The position numbers and the translations under genes were made by a program. The notes beneath the pieces were generated by a model that worked only from the letters and a program-made list of their open reading frames with translations, did no database searches and had not been told where the DNA came from. From Candidatus Reidiella endopervernicosa (lineage in GTDB: Bacteria; Pseudomonadota; Gammaproteobacteria; GCF-013343005), in NCBI RefSeq assembly GCF_013343005.1, contig NZ_CP054491.1:1408501-1472500 (forward strand): a stretch of DNA of 64,000 nucleotides, given 5' to 3'. Shown here one piece after another: positions 8,695-18,473 of the stretch (position 1 is its first letter; each line of letters begins with the position of its first letter).

Positions 8695-10142
8695 TCAGGA
8701 GAGGGCTTTGTGATAGAGCTCTATGTAGTGGTGGGCACTCGACTTCCAGCTGAAATCCTGGCGCATGCCATTACGAACCAGCTGTTGCCACCCCTTGGGG
8801 TCACTATTGAAGAGATTCAGTGCCTCACCTAACGCCCATCGCAGGCCGCCGATGTCGGCGTGCTCAAAGCGGAAACCGGTTGCACTGCCGTCAGCCATGC
8901 TCTCGGCATCGGCGTGTATCACGCTATCGGCCAGTCCACCGGTGCTACGCACTACCGGTACGGTGCCGTAGCGCAGGCTATAGAGCTGATTGAGACCGCA
9001 GGGTTCAAAACGGGAGGGCATCAGGAAGAGGTCAGCGCTCGCCTCAATACGGTGCGCCAGCTGTTCGTTGTAGCCGATCTCGAGTCCGATCTGGTCGGGG
9101 TAGTCCTTGGCGAAATCGAGTAGTACCGACTCAAAGCGCGACTCGCCACTGCCGAGCAGTGCTAGCTGCGCCCCTCGGGCGAGTAGCCAGGGGAGGTTTT
9201 CGATCACTAAGTCGATCCCCTTCTGCTCCACCAGACGCCCGACCAGTCAAGCAGTGGACGTTTGCTGTCGACGGTCAAACCAAGCTGCGACTGTAGAGCC
9301 GCTTTATTGGCCGCCTTGCCCTTTAGCTTGTGGGCGTTGAAGGGGTGCTCGATCAGCGCATCGCGGTTGGGATTCCAGATCTCATCATCAATCCCGTTGA
9401 GGATGCCGATGAGTCGATCAGCGCGATGACTCAGCAGCCCCTCCAGCCCATAGCCATATTCGCCGGTCTGGATCTCGCGTGCGTAGGTGGGGCTGACGGT
9501 AGTGAGCCAGTCGGCGTAGATCAGCCCCCCCTTGATCATCGAGAGCATGCCGTGGAACTCAAGTCCATGCATGTGCCAGAGCGAATCGGCGAGGCCAAGG
9601 CGGGCAAAGGTGAGGTGGTCGAAGAGGCCCTGATAGGAGAGGTTGTGGATGGTGAAAAGGGTTTTGGGGCGATTCTCTTCGAGGCTGAGCAGCGCCGGTA
9701 CCAGACCACTTTGCCAGTCGTGGCAGTGGACCAGCTCCGGCTGCCAGTTGAGTCCGGCACGGTCCATCGCGATCTCGACTGCCACCTGAGAGAAGTGTGC
9801 GAAGCGTTCGGCGTTATCGTGCCAATCCTCACCGTGCTGGTCACCGTAAGGGCCGCCGTCACGATCGAACAGCTCGGGTGTGTCGACCAGATAGAGCGGT
9901 ACCTTGCTCTCGGGTAGCTGTCCCGCAAGGATGCGCACCGGTTGACTGCTATCGGGTAGCGTAACTTCGGCGAGCAGTTTCAATGCACCGGCCTTTGCCA
10001 CCACCTGTGGATAGGCAGGCAGTACCACACGTACATCCTGGCGCTGGCGCTTGAGGGCAATCGGCAGGCTGCCACAGACATCGGCGAGACCGCCGGTCTT
10101 GATCAGTGGGTGTGCCTCGCTGGTGACGAAGAGTACTTTCAT
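8695..10142 (-). pseudogene. glgA: Glycogen synthase, split by one single-base frameshift
   Basis: ADP-glucose-dependent glycogen (starch) synthase of glycosyltransferase family 5. The upstream frame (10142 down to about 9250) has the ADP-glucose site KTGGLADV with Lys15, plus LVHCHDWQSGLVPALL and TIHNLSYQG. The downstream frame (to 8695) continues with RLVEQKGIDLVIENLP, the catalytic SRFEPCGLNQLY and the TGGLADSV region. The frames meet near 9246-9249, just before the conserved GRLVEQKG. Adding one base there gives about 482 residues, the normal length for GlgA, with no other damage. As read, the first product ends after 311 residues with a non-homologous tail, so enzyme activity would be lost. 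The lesion is either a sequencing or assembly deletion or a very fresh mutation. Confidence 0.9.
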
Positions 10143-10288
10143 GATGCGTCTATTTCAGTTTCAACTTCATTACGGAACGATCAGGTGTTATATCGCCCCA
10201 CCTTGTGCTAGAGATAAGCATCAGACGGGACGCCAAGTGCGGTAGTTTACCCGATAGTGCCATTTCAGCGTCAGGGGAGATAAAAAGA

Positions 10289-11200
10289 ATGAAGATCGGA
10301 TTGGTTGGGCTCGGCAAGATGGGCGGTAACATGGCACGGCGTCTGCGTCGTGGTGGCATTGAGGTGGTGGGTTACAACCGCAGTTCGGCAATCGTTGAAC
10401 AGCTGGCCGATGAGGAGGGGATGATCGGCGCCGATTCGCTTGCTGACGTGGTTGCAAAACTCGATGCACCACGTGCCGTCTGGTTGATGCTCCCCTGTGG
10501 CGAGCCGACCGAGCAGGCGATCGAGGCACTGATCCCACTGCTTGACGAGGGCGATACCATCATCGATGGTGGCAACGCTAACTACCAGGACAGCCAGCTG
10601 CGCGGCGTGATGCTGGCCGACCATAAGATCAACTTCATCGACAGCGGCACCTCGGGCGGCATCTGGGGACTGGCCAATGGCTACTGTCTGATGGTCGGCG
10701 GTGAGGAGGAGGCGGTTGCCGCTATCGAGCCGGTACTAAAGGTATTGGCGCCTGCCGATGATCGTGGTTGGGCCCATGTCGGTCCGATCGGATCCGGCCA
10801 CTTTACCAAGATGATCCACAACGGCATTGAGTACGGCATGATGCAGGCCTTCGCTGAGGGGCTCGATCTGCTGCATGGCAAGGAGGAGTTTAATCTCGAT
10901 CTGGCGCAGATCACTGAACTGTGGCGACATAGTTCAGTGGTGCGTAGCTGGCTGCTCGATCTCACTGCCGAGGCACTCTCATCCGATACCAAGCTAGAAC
11001 AGATCGCACCTTACGTGGCCGACTCCGGCGAAGGACGCTGGACCGCAATCGAGGCGATAGAGCAGGGTGTGCCGGCACCGGTGATGACCCTGGCGCTACA
11101 GATGCGCTTCGCCAGTCAGGATGAGACCGGCTACGGCAATCGCCTGCTCTCGGTGATGCGCAACGCCTTCGGCGGTCACAATATCAAGGATGCGAATTAG
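10289..11200 (+). CDS. gnd: 6-phosphogluconate dehydrogenase, short decarboxylating type
   Basis: Oxidises and decarboxylates 6-phosphogluconate to ribulose 5-phosphate with reduction of NAD(P)+. It has 303 residues, the short form (about 300) rather than the 470-residue E. coli type. The N-terminal Rossmann motif is [16 protein letters not shown]. Next come [11 protein letters not shown], the substrate loop DSGTSGG, and the catalytic region [17 protein letters not shown] with Lys and Asn. The ATG at 10289 is preceded by AGGGGAGA (10273-10280); an in-frame GTG-type extension to 10205 lacks homology. It is followed after two bases by zwf and then pgi. Short-form enzymes often prefer NAD+, but specificity cannot be read directly here. 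Confidence 0.93.
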   Translation: MKIGLVGLGKMGGNMARRLRRGGIEVVGYNRSSAIVEQLADEEGMIGADSLADVVAKLDAPRAVWLMLPCGEPTEQAIEALIPLLDEGDTIIDGGNANYQDSQLRGVMLADHKINFIDSGTSGGIWGLANGYCLMVGGEEEAVAAIEPVLKVLAPADDRGWAHVGPIGSGHFTKMIHNGIEYGMMQAFAEGLDLLHGKEEFNLDLAQITELWRHSSVVRSWLLDLTAEALSSDTKLEQIAPYVADSGEGRWTAIEAIEQGVPAPVMTLALQMRFASQDETGYGNRLLSVMRNAFGGHNIKDAN

Positions 11201-11202
11201 CG

Positions 11203-12680
11203 ATGCTCGATCCCTGCACATTTGTCATTTTCGGTGCCACCGGCAATCTGGCGCAGATCAAATTACTGCCCGCGCTCTACCATCTCGAGGAGGCGGGACG
11301 ACTTCCCGAGGGTCTCTCAATCGTTGGTTTTGGTCGACGTGAGTGGAGCTCCGAACAGTGGCAGGCAGAAGTGGAGAAGATCCTCGAGCCGAAACTGCGC
11401 CAGGGGCCCAATCCTGAGCTTATGGCGCGCTTTCTCAAGCGGCTGCACTTCTTCCAGGGCGACATGTCCGACATCCACGCCTATGAGCGACTCAAGCAGT
11501 TGTTGGCGGAAAATCCAGCGCTGCCACCCAATCTGGTCTTCTACATGGCGATCCGTCCAGCCGAGTTTGGGGTGGTCAGTGAACTGCTCGCTGAGGTGGG
11601 GCTTAACCAGGAGGTGGGTGGCTGGCGTCGATTGGTGATCGAGAAGCCGTTTGGTTACGACCTGGAGAGTGCGCAGATGCTGGATCGGCGTCTGCAGCGC
11701 CACTACTCCGAAAAGCAGCTCTACCGTATCGATCACTATCTCGGTAAGGGAACGGTGCAGAACGTACTGGTATTCCGCTTTGCCAACCTGATGCTCGAGC
11801 CGCTCTGGAATCGTAACTACATCGATCATGTGCAGATCACCCACTCCGAGGATCTCGGTATCGGCAGTCGCGGCTCCTACTACGATGGTGCCGGCGCGCT
11901 GCGCGATATGATCCAGAGTCACCTGCTGCAGTTGCTCACGCTGGTGGCGATGGAACCCCCGCCTGTATGGATGCCGAGGCGCTACGCGATGAGAAGGTGA
12001 AGGTGCTGCGCTCGATTCGTGCCATTCCCAAGAATGCTGTGCACGCACACGCCTACCGCGCCCAGTACACCGCTGGCAACATTAAAGGCGAGTCGGTACC
12101 GGGTTATCTTGATGAGGAGGGGATCTCTTCAGATAGCACCACCGAGACCTACGCGGCGCTGAAGCTTTATATTGATAACTGGCGCTGGCGTAATGTGCCC
12201 TTCTATCTGCGCACTGGAAAGCGCATGGAGCGGGGCGCATCCCAAATCAGTATTCGCTTCAAGCACCCACCACAGCAGCTGTTTCGTGAGACGCCGATTG
12301 AGCAGCTCAAACCCAATTGGGTATTGATGAGCATCCAGCCGAGTGAGTGTCTACGTATGCAGCTACAGGTGAAGGAGCCGGGGCTGGAGCTGCGCTCACA
12401 TACCACTACCCTCGATGCGAGTAGTTGTAGCATTGCCAGCAGTCAGCTCGATGCCTACGAGGCGTTACTGCTCGATGTGATCGAGGGAGATCGTTCGCTC
12501 TTCCTGCGTGCCGATGAGGTCAACTGGGCGTGGCAGGTGGTCGACCCAGTGCTCAAGGTGTGGGCGACCGAGCGCGACTACATCAACACCTACCCCGCTG
12601 GTAGCTGGGGGCCGCCCGAAGCGAGTAGCCTTTTTGAGCACGACCAGCACTGGCGCAACTCGATGGATGATGAGTCCTGA
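11203..12680 (+). pseudogene. zwf: Glucose-6-phosphate 1-dehydrogenase, split by one frameshift
   Basis: Entry enzyme of the oxidative pentose phosphate and Entner-Doudoroff routes. The first frame (11203 to about 11958) holds the coenzyme loop FGATGNLA (10-17), [12 protein letters not shown], and the active-site [13 protein letters not shown]. The second frame (about 11959-12680) continues with [30 protein letters not shown] and ends with the usual LLDVIEGDRSLFLRADEV region. The break is in a run of five C (11956-11960); six C would give the expected [15 protein letters not shown] and a 492-residue protein, the family length. As in glgA, one missing base is the only defect. It lies between gnd and pgi, so the three-gene set is a complete hexose-phosphate oxidation cassette if the base is restored. 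Confidence 0.92.
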
Positions 12681-12726
12681 GTTCGTTTAACATCCGTTAA
12701 CAAAATTTTTACTACGAGGAAGAATC

Positions 12727-14364
12727 ATGTCGACACTTGTCGAGTCGAGCGCGTGGCAGGCGCTTAAGAGTCACCACCAGCAGATCGAGCCGCTACAGAT
12801 GCGCGAGCTCTTTGCAGAGGATGCGGAGCGCTTTAGTCGCTTCTCGCTTAATTTTAACGATCTGCTGCTCGACTACTCCAAGAACCGTATTACTGCAGAG
12901 ACGATGCCGCTGCTGTTTGCGCTTGCCCGACAGCAGCAGGTGGAACAGTGGCGCGATCGAATGTTTAGTGGTGAGAAGATCAACCTCACTGAGGGCCGTG
13001 CCGTACTGCACACCGCTCTGCGTAACCGCTCAAATCGCCCCGTGATGGTGGATGGTGAAGATGTGATGCCGCAGGTGAATGCGGTGCTCGAGCATATGCG
13101 CCGCTTTAGTGACTCGGTACGTAGTGGTGAGTGGCGTGGATTCAGCGGTGAGCGTATTACCGATATCGTCAATATAGGCATCGGTGGTTCCGACCTCGGA
13201 CCGGTGATGGTTTGCGAGGCGCTCAAGCCCTACCACCATCCTGAACTCAATATGCACTTCGTCTCTAACGTCGATGCCACCCATGTCGCCGAGGTGCTGA
13301 AAAAGGTGAAGCCGGAGTCGACGCTCTTTATCATCGCCTCCAAGACCTTTACTACCCAGGAGACACTGACCAACTCCCACACCGCACGTAGCTGGTTCCT
13401 TGAGAGTGGAGCGAGTGAGGCCGATATCGCCAAACACTTTGTGGCCCTCTCCACGAATGGCGAAGGGGTCTCCGCCTTCGGTATCAATACCGATAACATG
13501 TTTGAGTTCTGGGACTGGGTCGGTGGGCGCTATTCGCTCTGGTCGGCGATCGGTCTGCCGATAGTGCTCGCTATCGGTATGGAAAATTACGAGGCACTTC
13601 TGAGCGGTGCCCACGAGATGGATGAGCATTTCCGCAGTGCACCGCTGGAGCAGAACCTGCCGGTGGTAATGGCACTGCTCGGTGTCTGGTACAGCAACTT
13701 CTACGGCGCCTGCTCACATGCAATCCTCCCCTACGACCAGTATATGCACCGCTTCCCCGCCTATTTCCAGCAGGGCGATATGGAGAGCAACGGTAAGTGG
13801 GTCGACCGTAACGGCAATCCGGTCGACTATACGACAGGTCCCGTGATCTGGGGTGAGCCTGGTACCAATGGTCAGCACGCCTTCTACCAGTTGATCCATC
13901 AAGGTACGCGTCTGATCCCGGCTGACTTTATCGCTCCGGCTGAGAGTCAGAATCCACTCGGTGACCATCATCCCAAGCTGCTCTCCAACTTCTTTGCGCA
14001 GACCGAGGCGCTGATGCGCGGTAAAAACGAGGCAGAGGTGCGCGCTGAGCTGGAGGGGCAGGGGCTGACGGGAGAGGCGTTGGAGGCACTGCTGCCGCAC
14101 AAGATCTTTGAGGGTAACCGTCCCACCAACTCGATCATGTTCCGACGACTCGATCCAAAGACGCTCGGCTCGCTGATCGCCCTCTATGAGCAGAAGATCT
14201 TTGTCCAGGGTGTGATCTGGGAGATCAACTCGTTCGACCAGTGGGGCGTGGAGCTAGGTAAGCAGTTGGCCAGCGCGATCCTGCCTAAGCTGAGCGCCGA
14301 AGAGGCCGCGACGGGACACGATAGCTCGACCCTGGGGCTGATCAACTACTGGCGAGGATGGTGA
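12727..14364 (+). CDS. pgi: Glucose-6-phosphate isomerase
   Basis: Interconverts glucose 6-phosphate and fructose 6-phosphate. The 545 residues match the long proteobacterial form. Recognisable motifs: [28 protein letters not shown] (phosphate binding), [19 protein letters not shown] (signature 1), [30 protein letters not shown] with the catalytic Glu, and GVELGKQLA (signature 2). The ATG has a GAGGAAG site. It follows zwf by 46 bases and is probably cotranscribed, tying glycolysis, the pentose phosphate path and glycogen synthesis together in this block. A strong hairpin follows. Confidence 0.97.
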   Translation: MSTLVESSAWQALKSHHQQIEPLQMRELFAEDAERFSRFSLNFNDLLLDYSKNRITAETMPLLFALARQQQVEQWRDRMFSGEKINLTEGRAVLHTALRNRSNRPVMVDGEDVMPQVNAVLEHMRRFSDSVRSGEWRGFSGERITDIVNIGIGGSDLGPVMVCEALKPYHHPELNMHFVSNVDATHVAEVLKKVKPESTLFIIASKTFTTQETLTNSHTARSWFLESGASEADIAKHFVALSTNGEGVSAFGINTDNMFEFWDWVGGRYSLWSAIGLPIVLAIGMENYEALLSGAHEMDEHFRSAPLEQNLPVVMALLGVWYSNFYGACSHAILPYDQYMHRFPAYFQQGDMESNGKWVDRNGNPVDYTTGPVIWGEPGTNGQHAFYQLIHQGTRLIPADFIAPAESQNPLGDHHPKLLSNFFAQTEALMRGKNEAEVRAELEGQGLTGEALEALLPHKIFEGNRPTNSIMFRRLDPKTLGSLIALYEQKIFVQGVIWEINSFDQWGVELGKQLASAILPKLSAEEAATGHDSSTLGLINYWRGW

Positions 14365-14395
14365 GTCAATAGTTTATTCGTACTCCATGTAACAA

Positions 14396-14427
14396 CGCAC
14401 AAGGCCGGGAGTACCCGGCCTTGTGCG
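14396..14427. terminator. Terminator between pgi and the SYLF gene
   Basis: A perfect 14-bp stem (14396-14409 with 14414-14427) with a four-base loop, in the convergent gap. T-runs are short on both sides, but the stem is very GC-rich. Confidence 0.75.
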
Positions 14428-14447
14428 GTTCATAGTCGTCTCTGGTT

Positions 14448-15233
14448 TCAGATATCGAGAATGCCCTTGCCTGGATTGGGATTCGATTCGGGTGCTTTAG
14501 GTGCGGCACGTTTCTCTTTCTCGGCGGCAGCCTCTTTGACAGCCATCTCCAGCTTGGCCGCTTCACCTAGCTCCAGAGTGGAGCGCAGGCGCTCGACGAT
14601 CTCTGATGAGGGAGTTGCCTGATTGTTGAGAATTGCATCGACCTCGACCCCCTCCTCATAGAAGGCGGCGTTGGCATCATCATCAAACTGGAATGAGGCG
14701 CCCTGTAGTGAGACACCGGCGAAGAGGCCGCTGCTGCGTGAGTAGGAGTAGATCTCGCTCTCCATCTCGGTATCGGTGGCCGCCTCAGCCGAGCGACCGA
14801 CTGGTCCAGCGGCGATACCGGCATCGGCACCCAGGGTGTGTTTGCCGCTTTTCATGCTCTCGAGGCTCTTGTCGCTCTTGAAGATCAGGATCACATCGGT
14901 CGACTGCGCACCGACCTGCAGGCCGACGCTGCCACCAGTGAGGGTGACGAAGGCGGGATTGCTCCAGTGACCATCCTCACTGCGCACCATCACCACGCCA
15001 CTACCGAAACGGCCACCGATAATAAAACCGACCTTGACCATGCCGGGAATAACGGCGATCGCCTTGGCGTTTTTCAGCATTCCCGGTGGGATGCCCTCTT
15101 CGGGGATGGAGAATGATTCGGTGACAACATCGATCGCCTCTTTGATCTTTTCACGCTGCTCGGTGCTGGCGTAGCTGGTAAAGGGGAGGGCGAATGCCAC
15201 GATAAATGCGGCAAGGCGTTGGGTCAGGGCCAT
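14448..15233 (-). CDS. Exported SYLF/Ysc84-domain protein
   Basis: Function unknown. The SYLF (Ysc84) domain binds lipids in eukaryotic homologues, and bacterial members are exported or periplasmic. The ATG at 15233 (GGAGAG just before it) gives 261 residues with a signal peptide (about 1-22, ending SYAS). The domain covers roughly 35-200: MLKNAKAIAVIPGMVKVGFIIGG, GVVMVRSEDGHWSNPAF, GGSVGLQVGAQSTDVILIF, and the end motif SGLFAGVSLQGA. The C-terminal tail (about 215-261) is an alanine- and lysine-rich helix followed by a Pro-rich end. It stands alone between pgi and queG with no clear partner. The family is well recognised; any role in envelope or stress response is inference. Confidence 0.85.
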   Translation of the reverse strand: MALTQRLAAFIVAFALPFTSYASTEQREKIKEAIDVVTESFSIPEEGIPPGMLKNAKAIAVIPGMVKVGFIIGGRFGSGVVMVRSEDGHWSNPAFVTLTGGSVGLQVGAQSTDVILIFKSDKSLESMKSGKHTLGADAGIAAGPVGRSAEAATDTEMESEIYSYSRSSGLFAGVSLQGASFQFDDDANAAFYEEGVEVDAILNNQATPSSEIVERLRSTLELGEAAKLEMAVKEAAAEKEKRAAPKAPESNPNPGKGILDI

Positions 15234-15295
15234 GTTTCTCTCCAAATTGTTATTGCGCCGATAGTAGAGGAAAGCGCAGCGCAGACCAAATGGGG

Positions 15296-16384
15296 CTACT
15301 GGCCCTGCTGTGACAGTGCCCAGGCTACATGCTCTCGGACCAACTCTGATGGATGGCTGGACTGGGATCGCAGCGCTTGGCGGATCGATTCGCTGCTGGC
15401 AGCGTTGCCCATGGCTACTGCGATATTGCGCAGCCAGCGCTGGTGACCGAGACGTCGAATGGGTGAGCCCTCGGTGCGCTGCAGAAATTCCGTCTCACTC
15501 CAGTCGAAGAGTTCGATCAGGCTCGCATTGTCGAGATCATTGCGTGGCAGAAAGTCCGCCTCACGGCTCATCTGTGCAAATCGGTTCCAGGGACAGAAGA
15601 GTTGGCAGTCGTCGCAGCCGTAGATGCGATTACCGATCTGAGCACGATACTCGAGTGGGATAGCACCCTGCAGTTCGATGGTGAGGTATGAGATACAGCG
15701 CCGCGCATCGAGTTGGTAGGGGGCGGTGATCGCCTGGGTGGGGCAGACCTCGATACAGCGCTGGCAGGTGCCGCAGTGGTTGGCCGCAGGTTCTACGGTT
15801 GGCAGCGGCAGGTCGGTATAGACCTCGCCGAGAAAGAACCAGGAGCCGTTCTGTTGGTTGATCAGGTTGGTGTGTTTGCCAACCCAGCCAAGCCCCGACC
15901 GTTCGGCCAGCGGTTTCTCAAGTACTGGTGCGCTGTCGCTGAAGACCCGGTAGTTGTGGCTGCCGATCGCCGCTTCGATACGCTTGGCGAGCTGTTGCAG
16001 TCGTTTGCGCATCAGCTTGTGATAGTCACGACCCAGCGCATAGCGCGAGATATAGGCCTGCTCACCCTGCTCGAGTAGATCTATCGCTGACTGCATACCC
16101 TGTTCAGGCCAGTAGTCGAGTCGTGCGGTAATCACGCGCAGGGTGCCCGGGTGGAGCAGTTCCGGTCGGCTGCGTTTCAGGCCGTGTGCGGCCATGTAGG
16201 ACATCTCGCCGTGTTCGCCCGCTTTTAGCCACTGCTGCAGATGTATCTCGGCAACATGCAGGTCGGTGTCGCTGATGCCGATCTGATCGAAACCTAGCTC
16301 AGTGGCCCAGTTGGCAATCGATGCCGCAAGCTGCGCCAATTCGTCTGTGGATAGGTTAACTGTGGTGGGTGGGCAATTTTCCAT
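15296..16384 (-). CDS. queG: Epoxyqueuosine reductase
   Basis: Last step of queuosine synthesis: reduces epoxyqueuosine to queuosine in the wobble position of tRNAs for Asp, Asn, His and Tyr, using cobalamin and two iron-sulfur clusters. The 362-residue protein has the N-terminal cobalamin-binding part, RSGLGWVGKHTNLI, then two 4Fe-4S motifs CGTCQRCIEVCP and CDDCQLFCPWN, and a C-terminal HEAT-like segment (IRRLGHQRWLRNIAVAMGNA). Start at the ATG 16384-16382. It is divergent from nnr, and the two 5' regions nearly abut, so a shared short regulatory region is likely. The queG/nnr pairing is conserved in gammaproteobacteria. Confidence 0.95.
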   Translation of the reverse strand: MENCPPTTVNLSTDELAQLAASIANWATELGFDQIGISDTDLHVAEIHLQQWLKAGEHGEMSYMAAHGLKRSRPELLHPGTLRVITARLDYWPEQGMQSAIDLLEQGEQAYISRYALGRDYHKLMRKRLQQLAKRIEAAIGSHNYRVFSDSAPVLEKPLAERSGLGWVGKHTNLINQQNGSWFFLGEVYTDLPLPTVEPAANHCGTCQRCIEVCPTQAITAPYQLDARRCISYLTIELQGAIPLEYRAQIGNRIYGCDDCQLFCPWNRFAQMSREADFLPRNDLDNASLIELFDWSETEFLQRTEGSPIRRLGHQRWLRNIAVAMGNAASSESIRQALRSQSSHPSELVREHVAWALSQQGQ

Positions 16385-16407
16385 CGTTATGGAACTATAC
16401 TACTGGC

Positions 16408-17892
16408 ATGAAACGGCTACCTTACAATATCTACTCCCCCGCTCAGGTGCGCGAGCTTGATCGGCGTGCCATTGAGAGCTTTGCCACGCCCGGTTATGAG
16501 TTAATGAAGCGTGCCGGTGCGGCGATCTTTAGTCTGATCCGCACCCGCTGGACCGAAGCAACACGTATCGCAATTCTCTGTGGCGGTGGTAACAACGGTG
16601 GTGATGGTTATGTTGCGGCCCGCCTCGCACATGAGGCAGGGCTTCGTGTTGAACTGATTGCCATCGAACCGGTGGCAAATCTGCAGGGAGATGCAAAGCT
16701 CGCTGCCGATGATGCAATCGCGGCGGGTATCGCGACTCAGCCCTTTTCTGCAGGTTTGACTGAACACGCCGATCTGATTGTCGATGCGCTGTTTGGTATC
16801 GGCCTCGACCGTGAGGTCACTGATATCTGGCGCGAGGCGATTGATGTGGTCAATGCCGAACGTGTGCCGGTGTTGGCGGTCGATATACCCTCCGGGCTCC
16901 ACGCCGAACACGGTGAGGTGCTGTGGGCGGCGATCAAGGCCGATGTAACCCTGACCTTTATAGGGCTCAAATCGGGGCTGATGACCGGCGTTGGCCCTGA
17001 TCACAGCGGTGAACTTCACTTCGATGATCTGATGATCCCCGAAGGGTGTTACGAGGATATTGTTCCAACCGGGCGACGTATCGATTACGACGGACTCTCC
17101 CATCTGCTCACACCTCGGCGTGCGACTTCGCATAAGGGTGACTTCGGTCATCTGCTGGTGGTGGGCGGTGACTACGGTATGGCCGGTGCGGTGCGTCTCG
17201 CAGCCGAAGCGGGACTGCGTAGCGGTGCTGGTCTGGTTTCAGTCGCTACTCGTCGTGAGCACTGTACCGAGCTGTTGGCGGCACGTCCCGAGCTGATGTG
17301 CTACGGCGTCGAGAATGCCGATGATCTACTGCCGCTACTGGAGCGCGCCACGGTGGTGGCGATCGGCCCTGGACTCGGTCGTGGCGATTGGGGGGCAGAG
17401 CTACTGGGCCGAGTGCTTGAAAGTTCGCAGCCGCTGGTCGTTGATGCCGATGCACTCAATCTATTGGCGCTCGATCCAACGCATCGCGGTAACTGGATTA
17501 TGACGCCCCACCCTGGTGAGGCAGCACGACTACTCTGTCTCAACACCGAAGAGGTGCAGACCGATCGACACCACGCGATCCGCGAGCTGGTACACCGTTA
17601 CGGCGGTAGCGCTATTTTAAAGGGAGCCGGCACATTGACGGTGACCGAGGATGGCATGATCGCCCTCTGTAATGAGGGGAACCCTGGTATGGCCTCGGGT
17701 GGTATGGGTGATCTACTCACCGGTATCGCCGCAGCCCTGCTGGCACAGGGGTTCCGTCTCGCCGATGCGGCGCGACTCGCCACCGCGATCCACGCCCGCG
17801 CCGGTGATCTGGCGGCAGCCTCGGGTGAGCGTGGTCTGCTCGCCAGCGATCTGTTCGACTATCTGCCGACACTACTCAATCCCACCAGGTGA
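16408..17892 (+). CDS. nnr: Bifunctional NAD(P)H-hydrate epimerase / dehydratase
   Basis: Metabolite repair enzyme that restores NADH and NADPH damaged by hydration. The N-terminal YjeF_N epimerase domain (about 1-210) carries CGGGNNGGDGYVAARL, DALFGIGL and VLAVDIPSGLHAE. The C-terminal ribokinase-like ADP-dependent dehydratase (about 225-490) carries HKGDFGHLLVVGGDYGMAGA, VAIGPGLGRG, MTPHPGEAARLL and NPGMASGGMGDLLTGI. The ATG at 16408 gives 494 residues and the usual start MKRLPYNIYSPAQVRELD; a GTG at 16369 in the same frame would overlap the queG start and is less likely. It overlaps tsaE by four bases. Confidence 0.94.
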   Translation: MKRLPYNIYSPAQVRELDRRAIESFATPGYELMKRAGAAIFSLIRTRWTEATRIAILCGGGNNGGDGYVAARLAHEAGLRVELIAIEPVANLQGDAKLAADDAIAAGIATQPFSAGLTEHADLIVDALFGIGLDREVTDIWREAIDVVNAERVPVLAVDIPSGLHAEHGEVLWAAIKADVTLTFIGLKSGLMTGVGPDHSGELHFDDLMIPEGCYEDIVPTGRRIDYDGLSHLLTPRRATSHKGDFGHLLVVGGDYGMAGAVRLAAEAGLRSGAGLVSVATRREHCTELLAARPELMCYGVENADDLLPLLERATVVAIGPGLGRGDWGAELLGRVLESSQPLVVDADALNLLALDPTHRGNWIMTPHPGEAARLLCLNTEEVQTDRHHAIRELVHRYGGSAILKGAGTLTVTEDGMIALCNEGNPGMASGGMGDLLTGIAAALLAQGFRLADAARLATAIHARAGDLAAASGERGLLASDLFDYLPTLLNPTR

Positions 17893-18347
17893 ATCCGTTG
17901 CGTATCGAAGGTGAGGCTGCCATGCAGCAGCTGGGAGAGCGGCTGGCTGCTGCGCTGCAGGCGGGTGCGACAATCTATCTGGTCGGTGATCTGGGGGCGG
18001 GTAAGACCACCCTGGTGCGCGGGGTGGTGCGTGGCATGGGATATCAGGGGGCGGTGCGTAGTCCTACCTATACGTTGCTCGAGCCCTATTCGATTGGTTG
18101 TCGCCAACTATTCCATCTCGATCTCTACCGCCTCGCTGATCCTGAAGAGCTGGAGTTTCTCGGGCTGCGCGATCTGATTGAGCCCGACTCAGTCATATTT
18201 GTAGAGTGGCCTGATCATGGTCGAGGCTTTCTTCCGCAGGCCGATCTGGTCATTACCATCGAGTATGCTGGTGAGGCACGACTGCTCAAATTTGAGTCGA
18301 GAAATGAGGTGGGTGTAACTATCGCAGCGGCCTGCAATGGTAAGTAA
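17889..18347 (+). CDS. tsaE: tRNA threonylcarbamoyladenosine synthesis ATPase TsaE
   Basis: Small P-loop ATPase that works with TsaB, TsaC and TsaD to form t6A37 in ANN-decoding tRNAs. The 152 residues include the Walker A GDLGAGKTTLVRG (about 34-46), SPTYTLLEPY, LFHLDLYRL and FVEWPDHG, all diagnostic. It starts with GTG, overlapping the nnr stop (GTGA), so the two are translationally coupled. The nnr-tsaE-amiB-mutL order is the same as in E. coli. Confidence 0.94.
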   Translation: MNPLRIEGEAAMQQLGERLAAALQAGATIYLVGDLGAGKTTLVRGVVRGMGYQGAVRSPTYTLLEPYSIGCRQLFHLDLYRLADPEELEFLGLRDLIEPDSVIFVEWPDHGRGFLPQADLVITIEYAGEARLLKFESRNEVGVTIAAACNGK

Positions 18348-18473
18348 AGTTACCCTGGTTTTCTGAGGCTTGCGCCCATTTCATGACGCATAACCTGATA
18401 AGTGTTGTGTAATTCTCTGTTTTGTAGATAATATTGGTGAAAATATACCGGTAGGAGGATGCCGGAGATATTC

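Noticed and set aside
9330-9917. 195-codon ORF antisense to glgA
   Set aside because: Overlaps conserved GlgA sequence in the sense direction; no family match, no ribosome site.
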